A program made the translations under genes and the position numbers. Below, in pieces: positions 7,797-14,331 of a stretch of 20,179 nucleotides of DNA. The stretch comes from Bacillota bacterium (GTDB lineage: Bacteria; Bacillota; Negativicutes; Sporomusales; Sporomusaceae): the NCBI GenBank assembly GCA_023443285.1, contig JAEZVB010000051.1, positions 1 to 20,179 on the forward strand, read 5' to 3'. Each line of letters begins with the position of its first letter. The stretch's first letter is position 1. The notes beneath the pieces were generated by a model that saw only the letters and a program-made list of their open reading frames with translations, was not told where the DNA came from and made no database searches.

Positions 7797-7833
7797 ATAT
7801 AGTTTTTGTCCTATGACTTATCTTTATAATAGA

Positions 7834-8265
7834 CTAAATCTTGATATCGATAATGGCTGATACGCCAACACCCTGTACCCGGGAAAAATTAGTAGGGTTG
7901 ACGCTATCGATAGGAACCAAGGCTTTAACCCTAAAGGTGCTGCCGCTAAAATTACCCTCAATTTGCAGGACGGCTTTGGTTCTATCTACTAACTCTTGCG
8001 AGCCTGTTACCTGGGCAGCTCCTATGTAACCTTGTGTGCCAACAGAAAGAATGGGTACTACTTTGGTAGCGTATTCGTTGCCGGCACCCTGTTTAAAAGT
8101 CAATTGATTGATGAAACTGTTCAACTGGGAAGAGAATTTATCAATTAAAAACCCAACCCCGCCAACTTTTAATATATCTCCAAAACCGATAGCTTGCGAA
8201 ACCGGGATAGCGGTAATTGTTAGCATGGAAACCAGTAGCATAGCAATAAGCAGTGTTTTTTTCAT
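7834..8265 (-). CDS. Secreted protein of unknown function
   Basis: A 143-residue protein with a clear signal peptide (MKKTLL, a hydrophobic core, likely cut after VSQA-25). The mature part of about 118 residues starts with a Gly/Val-rich amphipathic stretch (IGFGDILKVGGVGFLIDKF). It continues with a Phe/Asn/Gln-rich segment and then alternating strands: VVPILSVGTQGYIGAAQV, a linker, and FRVKALVPIDSV through GVGVSAIIDIKI. It looks like a compact beta-rich periplasmic or outer-membrane-associated domain with no cysteine. I do not recognise the family. A GGAGGATAAT site supports the start, and a good sigma-A-like promoter lies just upstream (8313-8340), suggesting active monocistronic expression. 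It converges on the efflux operon and shares its terminator. A link to export is possible but unproven. Confidence 0.75.
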   Translation of the reverse strand: MKKTLLIAMLLVSMLTITAIPVSQAIGFGDILKVGGVGFLIDKFSSQLNSFINQLTFKQGAGNEYATKVVPILSVGTQGYIGAAQVTGSQELVDRTKAVLQIEGNFSGSTFRVKALVPIDSVNPTNFSRVQGVGVSAIIDIKI

Positions 8266-8312
8266 GGTGTATTATCCTCCAGCATAAAATTTAGTATTTC
8301 TACTATAATTTG

Positions 8313-8340
8313 ATTATACTGAAACTGACTGAGTAGTCAA
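8313..8340 (-). promoter_or_regulatory. Sigma-A-type promoter of the secreted-protein gene
   Basis: On the minus strand, TTGACT (8340-8335) and a perfect TATAAT (8318-8313) are separated by 16 bp. The -10 lies 47 bp upstream of the start codon at 8265. This is the best-matching promoter in the window. Confidence 0.7.
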
Positions 8341-8396
8341 GCGTATTTAAACAGAAATTTAATAATTTGGGTTTTGTGGCTAACTTTGCCTATATA

Positions 8397-9080
8397 TTAT
8401 TTGCGTTTCATACTACCAATCATCAATTTGGTTTCTTTATCAACACGCAAGGACTCGGTAATTTTCTGCAGTGCTTTGTTATATGTAAAATCGTCTAATG
8501 TGTTACTCTGTAAGTAGGGCATGGTTTTCTCGGGATATTTGATAAAGCATATGGAAATTGTCCAGGCCACTGCCATTTTTACATAATAACCTTCATGTTT
8601 GGCTGCGTCTAATCGCAAAAGCACCTTGTCAATATATTGGTCTTCGATATAAAAACTCAGCAGCATTACAATGCCGAAACGCATGGCAAATTCTTCGCGA
8701 GAATGTAGATACGGCTGTAAAAAATCCCAAACCCGCGCTTGATGCTTTTCTGTAATTTTTAAGTTGTTGCAGAAACTGTCACAGATTCCCCAGTTTTTGA
8801 TTTTGGGTATAAAAGCCGTGGTATAATGTAAAATCTCCTCAATATCTGCCTTGGCATAGCCGATGACTAGCCCCTGAAGCATAACTTCTTCATAGTAGTC
8901 AACTTGTGAGGTTGCCAGATAGCCGCGCCAGTCGCCCTTAGCAATTTCCTTGGCAAGTTGCCGCAAGTGTGGTAATCGTACACCCAAAATATTATCTGCG
9001 CCTGGCACCAATCTGCTGTGAAATTGCCGGTATTCCTCGTCAACCAGTGCCAGGATGCGCTCTCTTACCGTTTTTTCCAT
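8397..9080 (-). CDS. AlkD-like DNA alkylation repair protein (DNA glycosylase, HEAT-like fold)
   Basis: A 227-residue all-helical protein of the DNA_alkylation family (COG4912). Family members excise N3- and N7-alkylated purines using a HEAT-repeat surface that does not flip the base. Four residues match the Bacillus cereus AlkD active-site set in order and spacing: W97 and D101 (NWGICDSFC), R134 (RFGIVML) and W173 (AVAWTISICF). They correspond to W109, D113, R148 and W187. Paired helices such as DYYEEVMLQGLVIGYAK and MAVAWTISICFIKYPEKTM are typical. The start is preceded on the minus strand by AAAGGAGAA. The gene stands between a secreted-protein gene and a DUF1540 gene on the same strand, with no functional link visible. 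Presence of the catalytic Asp argues for an active enzyme. Activity on particular lesions is inference. Confidence 0.88.
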   Translation of the reverse strand: MEKTVRERILALVDEEYRQFHSRLVPGADNILGVRLPHLRQLAKEIAKGDWRGYLATSQVDYYEEVMLQGLVIGYAKADIEEILHYTTAFIPKIKNWGICDSFCNNLKITEKHQARVWDFLQPYLHSREEFAMRFGIVMLLSFYIEDQYIDKVLLRLDAAKHEGYYVKMAVAWTISICFIKYPEKTMPYLQSNTLDDFTYNKALQKITESLRVDKETKLMIGSMKRK

Positions 9081-9182
9081 ACTACTATCGTTCTCCTTTC
9101 CCGCCTATTATTACATTCTATCATAGCATATTATCTCGAGAAAGCAGTCATTAAGTAGACTTAGCTGATTTGCAGGGAAATA

Positions 9183-9214
9183 GTAATAAGCCGCCCGATG
9201 GGACGGCTTATTAC
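9183..9214 (-). terminator. Hairpin terminator after the DUF1540 gene
   Basis: An 11-bp perfect stem pairs 9183-9193 with 9204-9214 (GTAATAAGCCG and CGGCTTATTAC), extended by two GC pairs past one mismatch, with a GATG tip. On the minus strand it starts 13 bp after the DUF1540 stop. The tail after the stem (TATTTCC) is only weakly T-rich. Confidence 0.7.
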
Positions 9215-9227
9215 AAGGTTGTTTGAA

Positions 9228-9392
9228 TTAGGAATTCTTGGGTGCAAAGGTATGGCAGTTGGTTTGATCACTTTGCCGGGCGCTTGAGCCGCCACCGTCA
9301 ACATTAACCTCAATCGCAGAAGCGTCGCAGTGTTCACCAGATTTCCAGTATTTGCAGCTGGAAACAGTGCATTTTACCCCAGGTAAAGACAT
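9228..9392 (-). CDS. Small cysteine-rich DUF1540 protein
   Basis: A 54-residue ORF read on the minus strand from ATG at 9392 to TAA at 9228. It begins MSLPGVKCTVSSCKYW and continues KSGEHCDASAIEVNV, a Gly/Ser stretch, then QTNCHTFAP. Four cysteines (C8, C13, C22, C46) in the pattern C-x4-C-x8-C-x23-C, together with the CDASAIEV and TxCHTF motifs, match DUF1540 (PF07561). This is a short domain common in Clostridia, Bacilli and Negativicutes. The cysteines suggest metal binding or redox chemistry; no function is established. A GAGGTGA site lies about 9 nt before the start, and a hairpin terminator follows, so it is probably its own transcription unit. It is divergent from the selenoprotein gene across a 146-bp gap in which I see no clear promoter pair. 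Confidence 0.85.
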   Translation of the reverse strand: MSLPGVKCTVSSCKYWKSGEHCDASAIEVNVDGGGSSARQSDQTNCHTFAPKNS

Positions 9393-9538
9393 AGTTTTTA
9401 TTCACCTCGATTTTTTAGGATACAGAAGGTAGTATGACTTAATTAGCCGAAAATATGTAAGAGGATGTAGCAATAGTAATGGTATGTAATTAGAAGATAC
9501 ATATAAAAAATCTAAATAATGAGCAGGAGGTTCATAGT

Positions 9539-9844
9539 ATGGTCATTGTGATGGAAGAACAGGCTCAACACTATATTAGGCGGAAACTAGACCGGCCGGT
9601 TATAAGTATTAGTCTGGTGGAACGCCCACGAGGTGTCTGAAGCGGTGGGAGTTGCGGGGCGACGCCCTGTACCCCGTCGGTACGACTGGGAGTCAATGAG
9701 AAAACAAGCAACTATGAACAAACAGAGGTTGACGGCATTACAGTCTTTTACCAAGCCACGCTTGCGGCCACCTTCAAAAAAATCATAGTAAAAGTAGAAA
9801 AAATATTATTCTTCAAGACTTTGGTCGCAGTAGGTGAACGCTAA
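9539..9844 (+). CDS. Small selenoprotein, HesB/IscA-like or 'CC/Se motif' type, with in-frame TGA (Sec34)
   Basis: A strong AGGAGG (9525-9530) lies 8 nt before ATG 9539. The frame runs 33 codons to a TGA at 9638-9640 and then stays open for 67 more codons to TAA 9842-9844. Read through as selenocysteine this gives 101 residues. Before the TGA is VISISLVERPRGV; after it is SGGSCGATPCTPSVRLGVN, then EVDGITVFYQATLAATFKK and a Lys-rich tail. The arrangement, beta-strand then U/C cluster, then 'D-G-I-x-V' strand, resembles HesB/IscA-like proteins and the small family annotated as CC/Se motif (seleno)proteins. The U34, C39 and C45 cluster would be the redox or metal centre. A SECIS-like hairpin follows the TGA at the right distance. 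An alternative is a 33-residue peptide with a decayed tail, but the tail keeps protein-like composition and no other stop for 67 codons. The organism's selenocysteine machinery is not visible here. Confidence 0.72.
9653..9671 (+). promoter_or_regulatory. Candidate bacterial SECIS element
   Basis: Bases 9653-9660 (TTGCGGGG then C) pair with 9664-9671 in an 8-bp stem that includes two G-U wobbles. The 3-nt apical loop GAC begins with G and starts 21 nt after the TGA (9638-9640). This fits the loose bacterial SECIS rule: a stem of 4-16 bp, a loop of 3-14 nt with G in the first two positions, and a loop 16-37 nt from the UGA. The region is GC-rich and can also form a competing pair (9654-9659 with 9672-9677), so the exact fold is uncertain. 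Confidence 0.5.
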
Positions 9845-9870
9845 CTAATGAATTATTAACAAAGATTTTG

Positions 9871-9876
9871 TATAAT
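9871..9876 (+). promoter_or_regulatory. Candidate -10 element of the second efflux operon
   Basis: A perfect TATAAT lies 48 bp before the GTG start at 9925, in the 80-bp gap after the selenoprotein gene. No convincing -35 is seen at 16-18 bp. No terminator separates the selenoprotein gene from this operon, so read-through from upstream is also possible. Confidence 0.4.
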
Positions 9877-9924
9877 CCCCAATTAGACGGTTTTAGAGAG
9901 TAGCAGCGGAAGGGAGAAATATCA

Positions 9925-11238
9925 GTGAAAAACAAGGGTAATTTATCGCGTGGATGCAGTAGTATTAGTACAATACTGGCAAGCTTTTTGGTTATGTTGA
10001 CTTTGGCTCAGCCGGTTATGGCTGCCTCTGTTGCATTGTCAATTGAAGATAGCGTAGCCTTGGCACTCAAGAGCAACGCTGATATAAAAATTGCCGAAGA
10101 CAGTAGGGAGAAAGCACGCTGGGCGCTAAATCAAGCTAAGTCCAATAAAGGATTTGCTGTTAAGCTCACTCATACCGATACGCATTACAGTTCACCGATA
10201 GTAATCAATGAACAAAGCAGCAATAACAGCTATAACAATCAGCTATCTCTTAGCATTCCGGTTTACTCGGGTGGCAAGTTGGAAAGCCAGGTTGAACAGG
10301 CGCAACTGGCGCTTACTGTGGCTGAGCATGAGTTGAACGCTGCTAAGCAATTGCTGCGCCAAAACGTGATTACATATTATTACAATGTCCAGGAATATCG
10401 CAATGACGTAAAGGTTAACCAGGAGACAGTTGATAACTATGCTGCTCATCTCGACTTGGTACAGGCACAATACCGTGCAGGCAGTGTGGCGAAAGCCGAG
10501 GTATTGTCAAGCCAGGTGCAGTTGGCCAATGCTCAGGATAGTCTCAGTCAGTCGCAAAATAATTATGAATTAGCAGTTGCCAAATTGAATAATGCAATTG
10601 GGCTGCCGCTGGACAGCCAGCTTGACCTCAAACAGCAACTCACATACGAAAAAAATCCTTCTTCCTTAGAAGAATGCCTTCAATACGCCCTCACAAACAG
10701 GCCTGAACTGGCAAAATATCAGGCAAAGCTCGGTAGTGCTGAGGCCGATGTCAAAATTGCTAAAAGCGGCTATTTGCCGACAGTGGATTTTTCTCTGGCG
10801 CAAAGTTGGTCTGACAAAAAATTCCCTGGTGCTGATAACGGTAGCTGGCAGGCAAGCTTGACTGCGTCCATGAACCTGTTTGATTCCGGCCTAAACAAAT
10901 CCAAAATCAAGCAATCAGAATACAGCTTAGATACTGCAAAAGAGCAAGCCAGACAGCAGCGAGACACCATTATGCTAGAAGTACGTGAGGCATATTTAAG
11001 TATGCGAGAAGCCGAAAAACGGATTGATACTAAGAAGGTAGCTATTGAACAGGCCGAGGAGAGCCTGATGATTGCCGAAACCCGTTACCGCTTAGGAGTG
11101 GGCACAAATCTGGCTGTCTTTGATGCCGTTGTGGCATTAAACACCGCCAAACTTAATAGTAATAAGGCATTATATGACTATAACACCAGCAAAGCTCAAT
11201 TGGAAAAAGCCATGGGAATAGCCGTTGCGGCGAAATGA
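9925..11238 (+). CDS. TolC-family outer-membrane efflux protein (second system)
   Basis: A 437-residue paralogue of the TolC-like protein at 3419-4696. A signal peptide (1-33, ending QPVMA) precedes ASVALSIEDSVALALKSN. The two OEP repeats show the same signatures: PVYSGGKLESQVEQAQLAL, LTNRPELAKYQAKL, NLFDSGLNKSKIKQSE, AYLSMREAEKRI and YRLGVGTNLAVFDAVVALN. The C-terminus KAQLEKAMGIAVAAK aligns with KAKLDKAMGVKDASL in the first system. The first repeat has a histidine- and serine-containing loop (HTDTHYSSPIVINEQSS) not matched in the first copy, suggesting a different extracellular face. The start is GTG at 9925 with AAGGGAGA 8 nt upstream. The adaptor gene starts 10 bp after the stop and its ribosome-binding site overlaps the stop codon. 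Confidence 0.93.
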   Translation: MKNKGNLSRGCSSISTILASFLVMLTLAQPVMAASVALSIEDSVALALKSNADIKIAEDSREKARWALNQAKSNKGFAVKLTHTDTHYSSPIVINEQSSNNSYNNQLSLSIPVYSGGKLESQVEQAQLALTVAEHELNAAKQLLRQNVITYYYNVQEYRNDVKVNQETVDNYAAHLDLVQAQYRAGSVAKAEVLSSQVQLANAQDSLSQSQNNYELAVAKLNNAIGLPLDSQLDLKQQLTYEKNPSSLEECLQYALTNRPELAKYQAKLGSAEADVKIAKSGYLPTVDFSLAQSWSDKKFPGADNGSWQASLTASMNLFDSGLNKSKIKQSEYSLDTAKEQARQQRDTIMLEVREAYLSMREAEKRIDTKKVAIEQAEESLMIAETRYRLGVGTNLAVFDAVVALNTAKLNSNKALYDYNTSKAQLEKAMGIAVAAK

Positions 11239-11248
11239 GGTGAAAAGT

Positions 11249-12331
11249 ATGCAGACAATCTGGGAAAAGAGTAAGCAATATAAAAAATGGATTATCTGGC
11301 TAGTCCTCTTAGCGCTGGTAGCTGCTGGCGGGGTAGTCTACTACAATAAAAAGCATACAGCTGCAGTTGTAGAAATCAAAACCAGTACGGTTGGCCGTGC
11401 AACTATTACATCAACCGTTTCGGCGACAGGAACTATTTCAGCAGTTAACTCGGTTGAAATCAGCTCACGGGTAACCGGCCTGATCAGTCAACTTAATGTA
11501 AAAGAAAATGATCTAGTTAAGGCCGGACAAGTATTGGTGGTTCTAGATGATTCCAGTTTGCGAGCCCAGTTGGCTCAGTACCAGGCGCAAATGGCCAATT
11601 ATGCGGCGATCTATGAGCGCAGTAAAGAGCTGGCAGCCATTGGCGGCCAATCCGAGCAGCAACTCGATACTGACCGCACCAATTATTTGGTGGCTCAGTC
11701 CAACTATAACAACTATGCATTGCAGCTGGACTACTATGTTATTAAATCGCCGATTGATGGTGTTGTTGTTGGTAAGCCTACACCAGCTGGTCAGACGGTT
11801 GCACAGGGTATCTCTACCCCGCAGGTCATTATGACAATCGCCGATATGTCAAAAATGCAGATTAAGGTGATGGTCGATGAAACCGATATCGGCAAAATTG
11901 CGCCAGGGCAAGTCGTATCCTTTACGGTTGATGCGCATGCTGATAAAACGTTTTCCGGTAAAGTAACAAGTATTTCGAAGAGTGCCACCACTACTTCCAA
12001 TGTAGTGTATTATCCGGTGTATGTAGATGTTGATTCGCCGCAAGGGCTGTTATACCCCACTATGACTGCCCGGGTAACAATTACGGTAGGTCAGAGTCAA
12101 AAGGCGCTGGCTGTACCGTTATCAGCCATAAAAGAAGAAAAAGAGCAGAAATATGTACAAGTAATGGTCAACGGCAAACCTGAGAAAGCTGTAGTCAAGG
12201 TCGGACTTAGTGATGATGAGCAAGTGGAAATTATCAGCGGCCTGCAGGAAGGCGATATTATTGTGCTGCCGGCAGCCAAGGCCGCCGCAACAACCAAAAG
12301 TAATCAGCAAGGGCCACCACCGCCCATGTAG
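11249..12331 (+). CDS. MacA-like periplasmic adaptor protein (second system)
   Basis: A 360-residue membrane fusion protein, paralogous to the adaptor at 4711-5817. It has an N-terminal anchor (about 14-31, WIIWLVLLALVAAGGVV), lipoyl halves (VKENDLVKAGQVLVVLDD; YYVIKSPIDGVVVGKPTPAGQ) and an alpha-hairpin (about 103-160). The beta-barrel region starts DMSKMQIKVMVDETDIGKI. The TolC-contact RLS spacing is kept exactly (R124, L128, S135). The tail is a short Lys/Gln segment ending in a proline run (GPPPPM) in place of the Gly/Arg tail of the first copy. I start it at ATG 11249, which has GAGGTGA just upstream. A TTG at 11225 in the same frame would overlap the TolC gene and has no good site. It lies 23 bp before the permease gene. 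Confidence 0.92.
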   Translation: MQTIWEKSKQYKKWIIWLVLLALVAAGGVVYYNKKHTAAVVEIKTSTVGRATITSTVSATGTISAVNSVEISSRVTGLISQLNVKENDLVKAGQVLVVLDDSSLRAQLAQYQAQMANYAAIYERSKELAAIGGQSEQQLDTDRTNYLVAQSNYNNYALQLDYYVIKSPIDGVVVGKPTPAGQTVAQGISTPQVIMTIADMSKMQIKVMVDETDIGKIAPGQVVSFTVDAHADKTFSGKVTSISKSATTTSNVVYYPVYVDVDSPQGLLYPTMTARVTITVGQSQKALAVPLSAIKEEKEQKYVQVMVNGKPEKAVVKVGLSDDEQVEIISGLQEGDIIVLPAAKAAATTKSNQQGPPPPM

Positions 12332-12354
12332 CCTAAAGGATAGGGGGGAGTTAG

Positions 12355-13575
12355 ATGTTTTGGCAAAGTATTCTCATCGCGTTTGAGGGGCTGAGAGCCA
12401 ATAAACTGCGAGCTATCCTGACCATGCTGGGCATCATTATTGGTGTGGGCGCTGTTATTGCCATGGTATCAATTGGTTTGGGCGTACAGCAAAAGGTTCA
12501 AAGCTCCATTGCGAGTCAAGGCAGCAATTTGCTGATTGTCATGCCTGGCACTGGACAACCGTCAGGCGGCGGTGTACGCCAGGCTGCAGGTTCAAATATT
12601 ACCTTGACCAAACAGGATTCACAGGCTATTGCCCGCGAAATTCGCGGGATTAGTTATGTGGCGCCGTCTGTCAGTCAGCAGTTTCAGCTTGTATATAATA
12701 ATCAGAACTGGAAGACCACCGTACAGGGAACAACACCCGAATTTTTGGCTATTCGCAATTTCTCCGTTGCTTCCGGGAACTTCTTTAGCAGCCGGGACGA
12801 TAGTGCTAGGGCGCGGGTGGCAGTACTGGGGCAAACCGTGGCAACCAACCTGTTTGGCAACATTAGTCCAGTAGGGCAAAATATCCGGATTGGCAATGCA
12901 CCCTTCCGGGTTGTCGGGGTGCTGGCAAGCAAAGGACAATCCTCGATGGGTCAAGATCAGGATGATCTGGTGCTGGTACCGCTTAGTACGGCGATGGAAC
13001 GAATGATGGGCATAACCTATCTTAATAATATCAGTATCCAGGTCGAGAGCGAAAAACTCATTGATCAGGTGCAAAATGATGTGACAACCTTGCTTCGAAC
13101 CCGCCATCGCATTCAGGGAACTGCTGAGAATGATTTTAATGTGCGCAACCTGACCGCGCTGATGGAAATGATGACCGAGACAACAGGTACAATTACCTTA
13201 CTACTAGGTAATATTGCCGCCATATCGCTGGTTGTTGGCGGTATCGGCATTATGAATATTATGCTGGTTTCGGTGACTGAGCGAACTAGGGAAATTGGCA
13301 TTCGCAAGGCGCTGGGGGCAACGTATCGCATTATCTTACTGCAGTTTTTGATAGAAGCTGTGGTGATCAGTGTAACCGGCGGTTTGGTCGGTATCCTGGT
13401 AGGCATGGGTGGTGCCAAGGTAATCGCGATGATCGCAGGCTGGAATACCGTGATAGCGCCTTTCGCTATTATTGGTGCCTTTGGTGTTTCCGTAATGATT
13501 GGTGTCTTTTTCGGGATTTACCCGGCGCGCAAGGCGGCGCTGTTAAATCCGATTGATGCTCTTAGATATGAGTAG
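12355..13575 (+). CDS. MacB-like ABC permease without its own ATPase (second system)
   Basis: A 406-residue permease closely similar to that at 6526-7749. It has TM1 with TMLGIIIGVGAVIAMVSIG identical to the first copy and a periplasmic MacB core (GGGVRQAAGSNITLTKQD, GTTPEFLAIRNFSV, GQDQDDLVLVPL). Three C-terminal TM segments follow, with the coupling segment SVTERTREIGIRKALGA identical to the first copy and the ending YPARKAALLNPIDALRYE. It is the last gene of its operon. The adaptor stops 23 bp upstream, so there is no room for an ATPase, and none follows before the terminator. Identity of the coupling segment suggests it can dock on the ATPase at 5850-6533. Differences cluster in the periplasmic domain, where substrate and adaptor contacts lie. 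The start ATG follows a GGGGGGAG site. Confidence 0.92.
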   Translation: MFWQSILIAFEGLRANKLRAILTMLGIIIGVGAVIAMVSIGLGVQQKVQSSIASQGSNLLIVMPGTGQPSGGGVRQAAGSNITLTKQDSQAIAREIRGISYVAPSVSQQFQLVYNNQNWKTTVQGTTPEFLAIRNFSVASGNFFSSRDDSARARVAVLGQTVATNLFGNISPVGQNIRIGNAPFRVVGVLASKGQSSMGQDQDDLVLVPLSTAMERMMGITYLNNISIQVESEKLIDQVQNDVTTLLRTRHRIQGTAENDFNVRNLTALMEMMTETTGTITLLLGNIAAISLVVGGIGIMNIMLVSVTERTREIGIRKALGATYRIILLQFLIEAVVISVTGGLVGILVGMGGAKVIAMIAGWNTVIAPFAIIGAFGVSVMIGVFFGIYPARKAALLNPIDALRYE

Positions 13576-13580
13576 TTCAA

Positions 13581-13631
13581 AAAAAAGGAAAAATCCCAAC
13601 AGTCTCTGACTGTTGGGATTTTTCCTTTTTT
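13581..13631 (+). terminator. Strong terminator after the second efflux operon
   Basis: A perfect 24-bp stem pairs 13581-13604 with 13608-13631 across a 3-nt loop (TCT). The core is GGAAAAATCCCAACAGTC, and the 3' arm ends in a run of T. It lies 5 bp after the permease stop and isolates the flagellar genes from the efflux operon. Confidence 0.95.
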
Positions 13632-13716
13632 GCCGTTAGGTGGCGTACTAAATAGTATTCTAATAATTATTCAAATAAAGATTAAACATCTAAAAGCGAA
13701 ACTATAAATGGATTAC

Positions 13717-13722
13717 TATAAT
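13717..13722 (+). promoter_or_regulatory. Candidate -10 element upstream of the flagellar genes
   Basis: TATAAT lies 54 bp before the flgD start, in the A/T-rich 144-bp gap after the terminator. No good -35 was found, and I saw no sigma-28 pattern (TAAA, 15 bp, GCCGATAA) or sigma-54 pattern in the gap. Confidence 0.4.
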
Positions 13723-13775
13723 AATCTTCTTATCTACAAAAATCAAAGGCTTAATAACAAGGAGGAGTACAAGCG

Positions 13776-14228
13776 ATGAGTACCAGTTCAGTTTCAAACA
13801 CAACAAGTTATTGGATTACCCCCACATCAACGGATACAAGCACCAGCAGCAGTAGCAGTAATACGTCAATTGATTTTCAGTCGTTCCTAGAATTGCTGGC
13901 AGCGGAACTGCAATACCAAGACCCGCAAGATCCTGTCAGCAGTACGGAGTATGTATCGCAAATGGCTTCTTTCAATTCCTTGAGTCAGCTTCAAACGATT
14001 ACCAATAGTCTGGATGCTACCCAAGCGTATGATTTGATTGGTAAATCGGTTACCTATGGAACAACTGACTCAACAGGTACTGTGACATATTCAACAGGCA
14101 CAGTCGATTCAGTCACTTTGAAAAATAATGTTCCTTATCTCAACATCGGCAGCCTGCAGGTTGAACTTAGCGCAGTTAACACAGTTGCCTCAAGTACTGC
14201 CAGCACAGGTAGCACGACCAGTGCCTAA
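13776..14228 (+). CDS. flgD: Flagellar hook-capping protein FlgD, short form
   Basis: A 150-residue cap protein that helps FlgE subunits assemble at the tip of the growing hook. After a Ser/Thr-rich export leader (1-30) comes the conserved FlgD N-domain: DFQSFLELLAAELQYQDPQDP, then STEYVSQMASFNSLSQLQTI. A short C-terminal part holds LIGKSVTYGTTDSTGTV and SVTLKNNVPYLNIGSLQVEL, the small SH3/tudor-like module. At 150 residues it is shorter than enterobacterial FlgD (about 230) and lacks the Ig-like insertion, as is usual in Firmicutes. The tail is again Ser/Thr-rich. A GGAGGAG site precedes the start. It opens the flagellar gene run here and lies 103 bp before flgE. Confidence 0.9.
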   Translation: MSTSSVSNTTSYWITPTSTDTSTSSSSSNTSIDFQSFLELLAAELQYQDPQDPVSSTEYVSQMASFNSLSQLQTITNSLDATQAYDLIGKSVTYGTTDSTGTVTYSTGTVDSVTLKNNVPYLNIGSLQVELSAVNTVASSTASTGSTTSA

Positions 14229-14253
14229 ACCGCAATGAATAAATCACAACAAT

Positions 14254-14310
14254 CAGCCGGACTCCCGACCGGAGAGGCTGAGGTCTATTTCTGAACGACA
14301 GAAGAAATAG
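14254..14310 (+). other. Two consecutive hairpins in the flgD-flgE gap
   Basis: Hairpin 1 (14254-14280) pairs CAGCC with GGCTG and, inside that, CTCC with GGAG around a CGACC loop. Hairpin 2 (14285-14310) is a perfect 8-bp stem, CTATTTCT with AGAAATAG, around a 10-nt loop. Neither is followed by a T run, so they are not ordinary terminators. The flgE ribosome-binding site (GGGAGG, 14317-14322) starts 7 nt after hairpin 2. They could stabilise processed mRNA or affect flgE translation; neither is shown. Confidence 0.55.
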
Positions 14311-14331
14311 CAATTAGGGAGGAAAAATACG

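Noticed and set aside
9539..9640. A free-standing 33-residue peptide ending at the TGA
   Set aside because: The frame continues 67 codons with sensible sequence and a SECIS-like hairpin, so the TGA is better read as selenocysteine. Kept as the alternative if no selenocysteine machinery exists.
11225..11249. TTG at 11225 as start of the second adaptor
   Set aside because: It is a rare start inside the TolC gene without a good site; ATG 11249 has GAGGTGA and aligns with the first adaptor.
12619..13107. 162-codon open frame on the minus strand
   Set aside because: Antisense to the second permease, His/Pro-rich with no recognisable domain; a shadow of the real gene.
13632..13775. Sigma-28 or sigma-54 flagellar promoter before flgD
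   Set aside because: I looked for TAAA-N15-GCCGATAA and GG-N10-GC and found neither; only a TATAAT without a good -35 is present.
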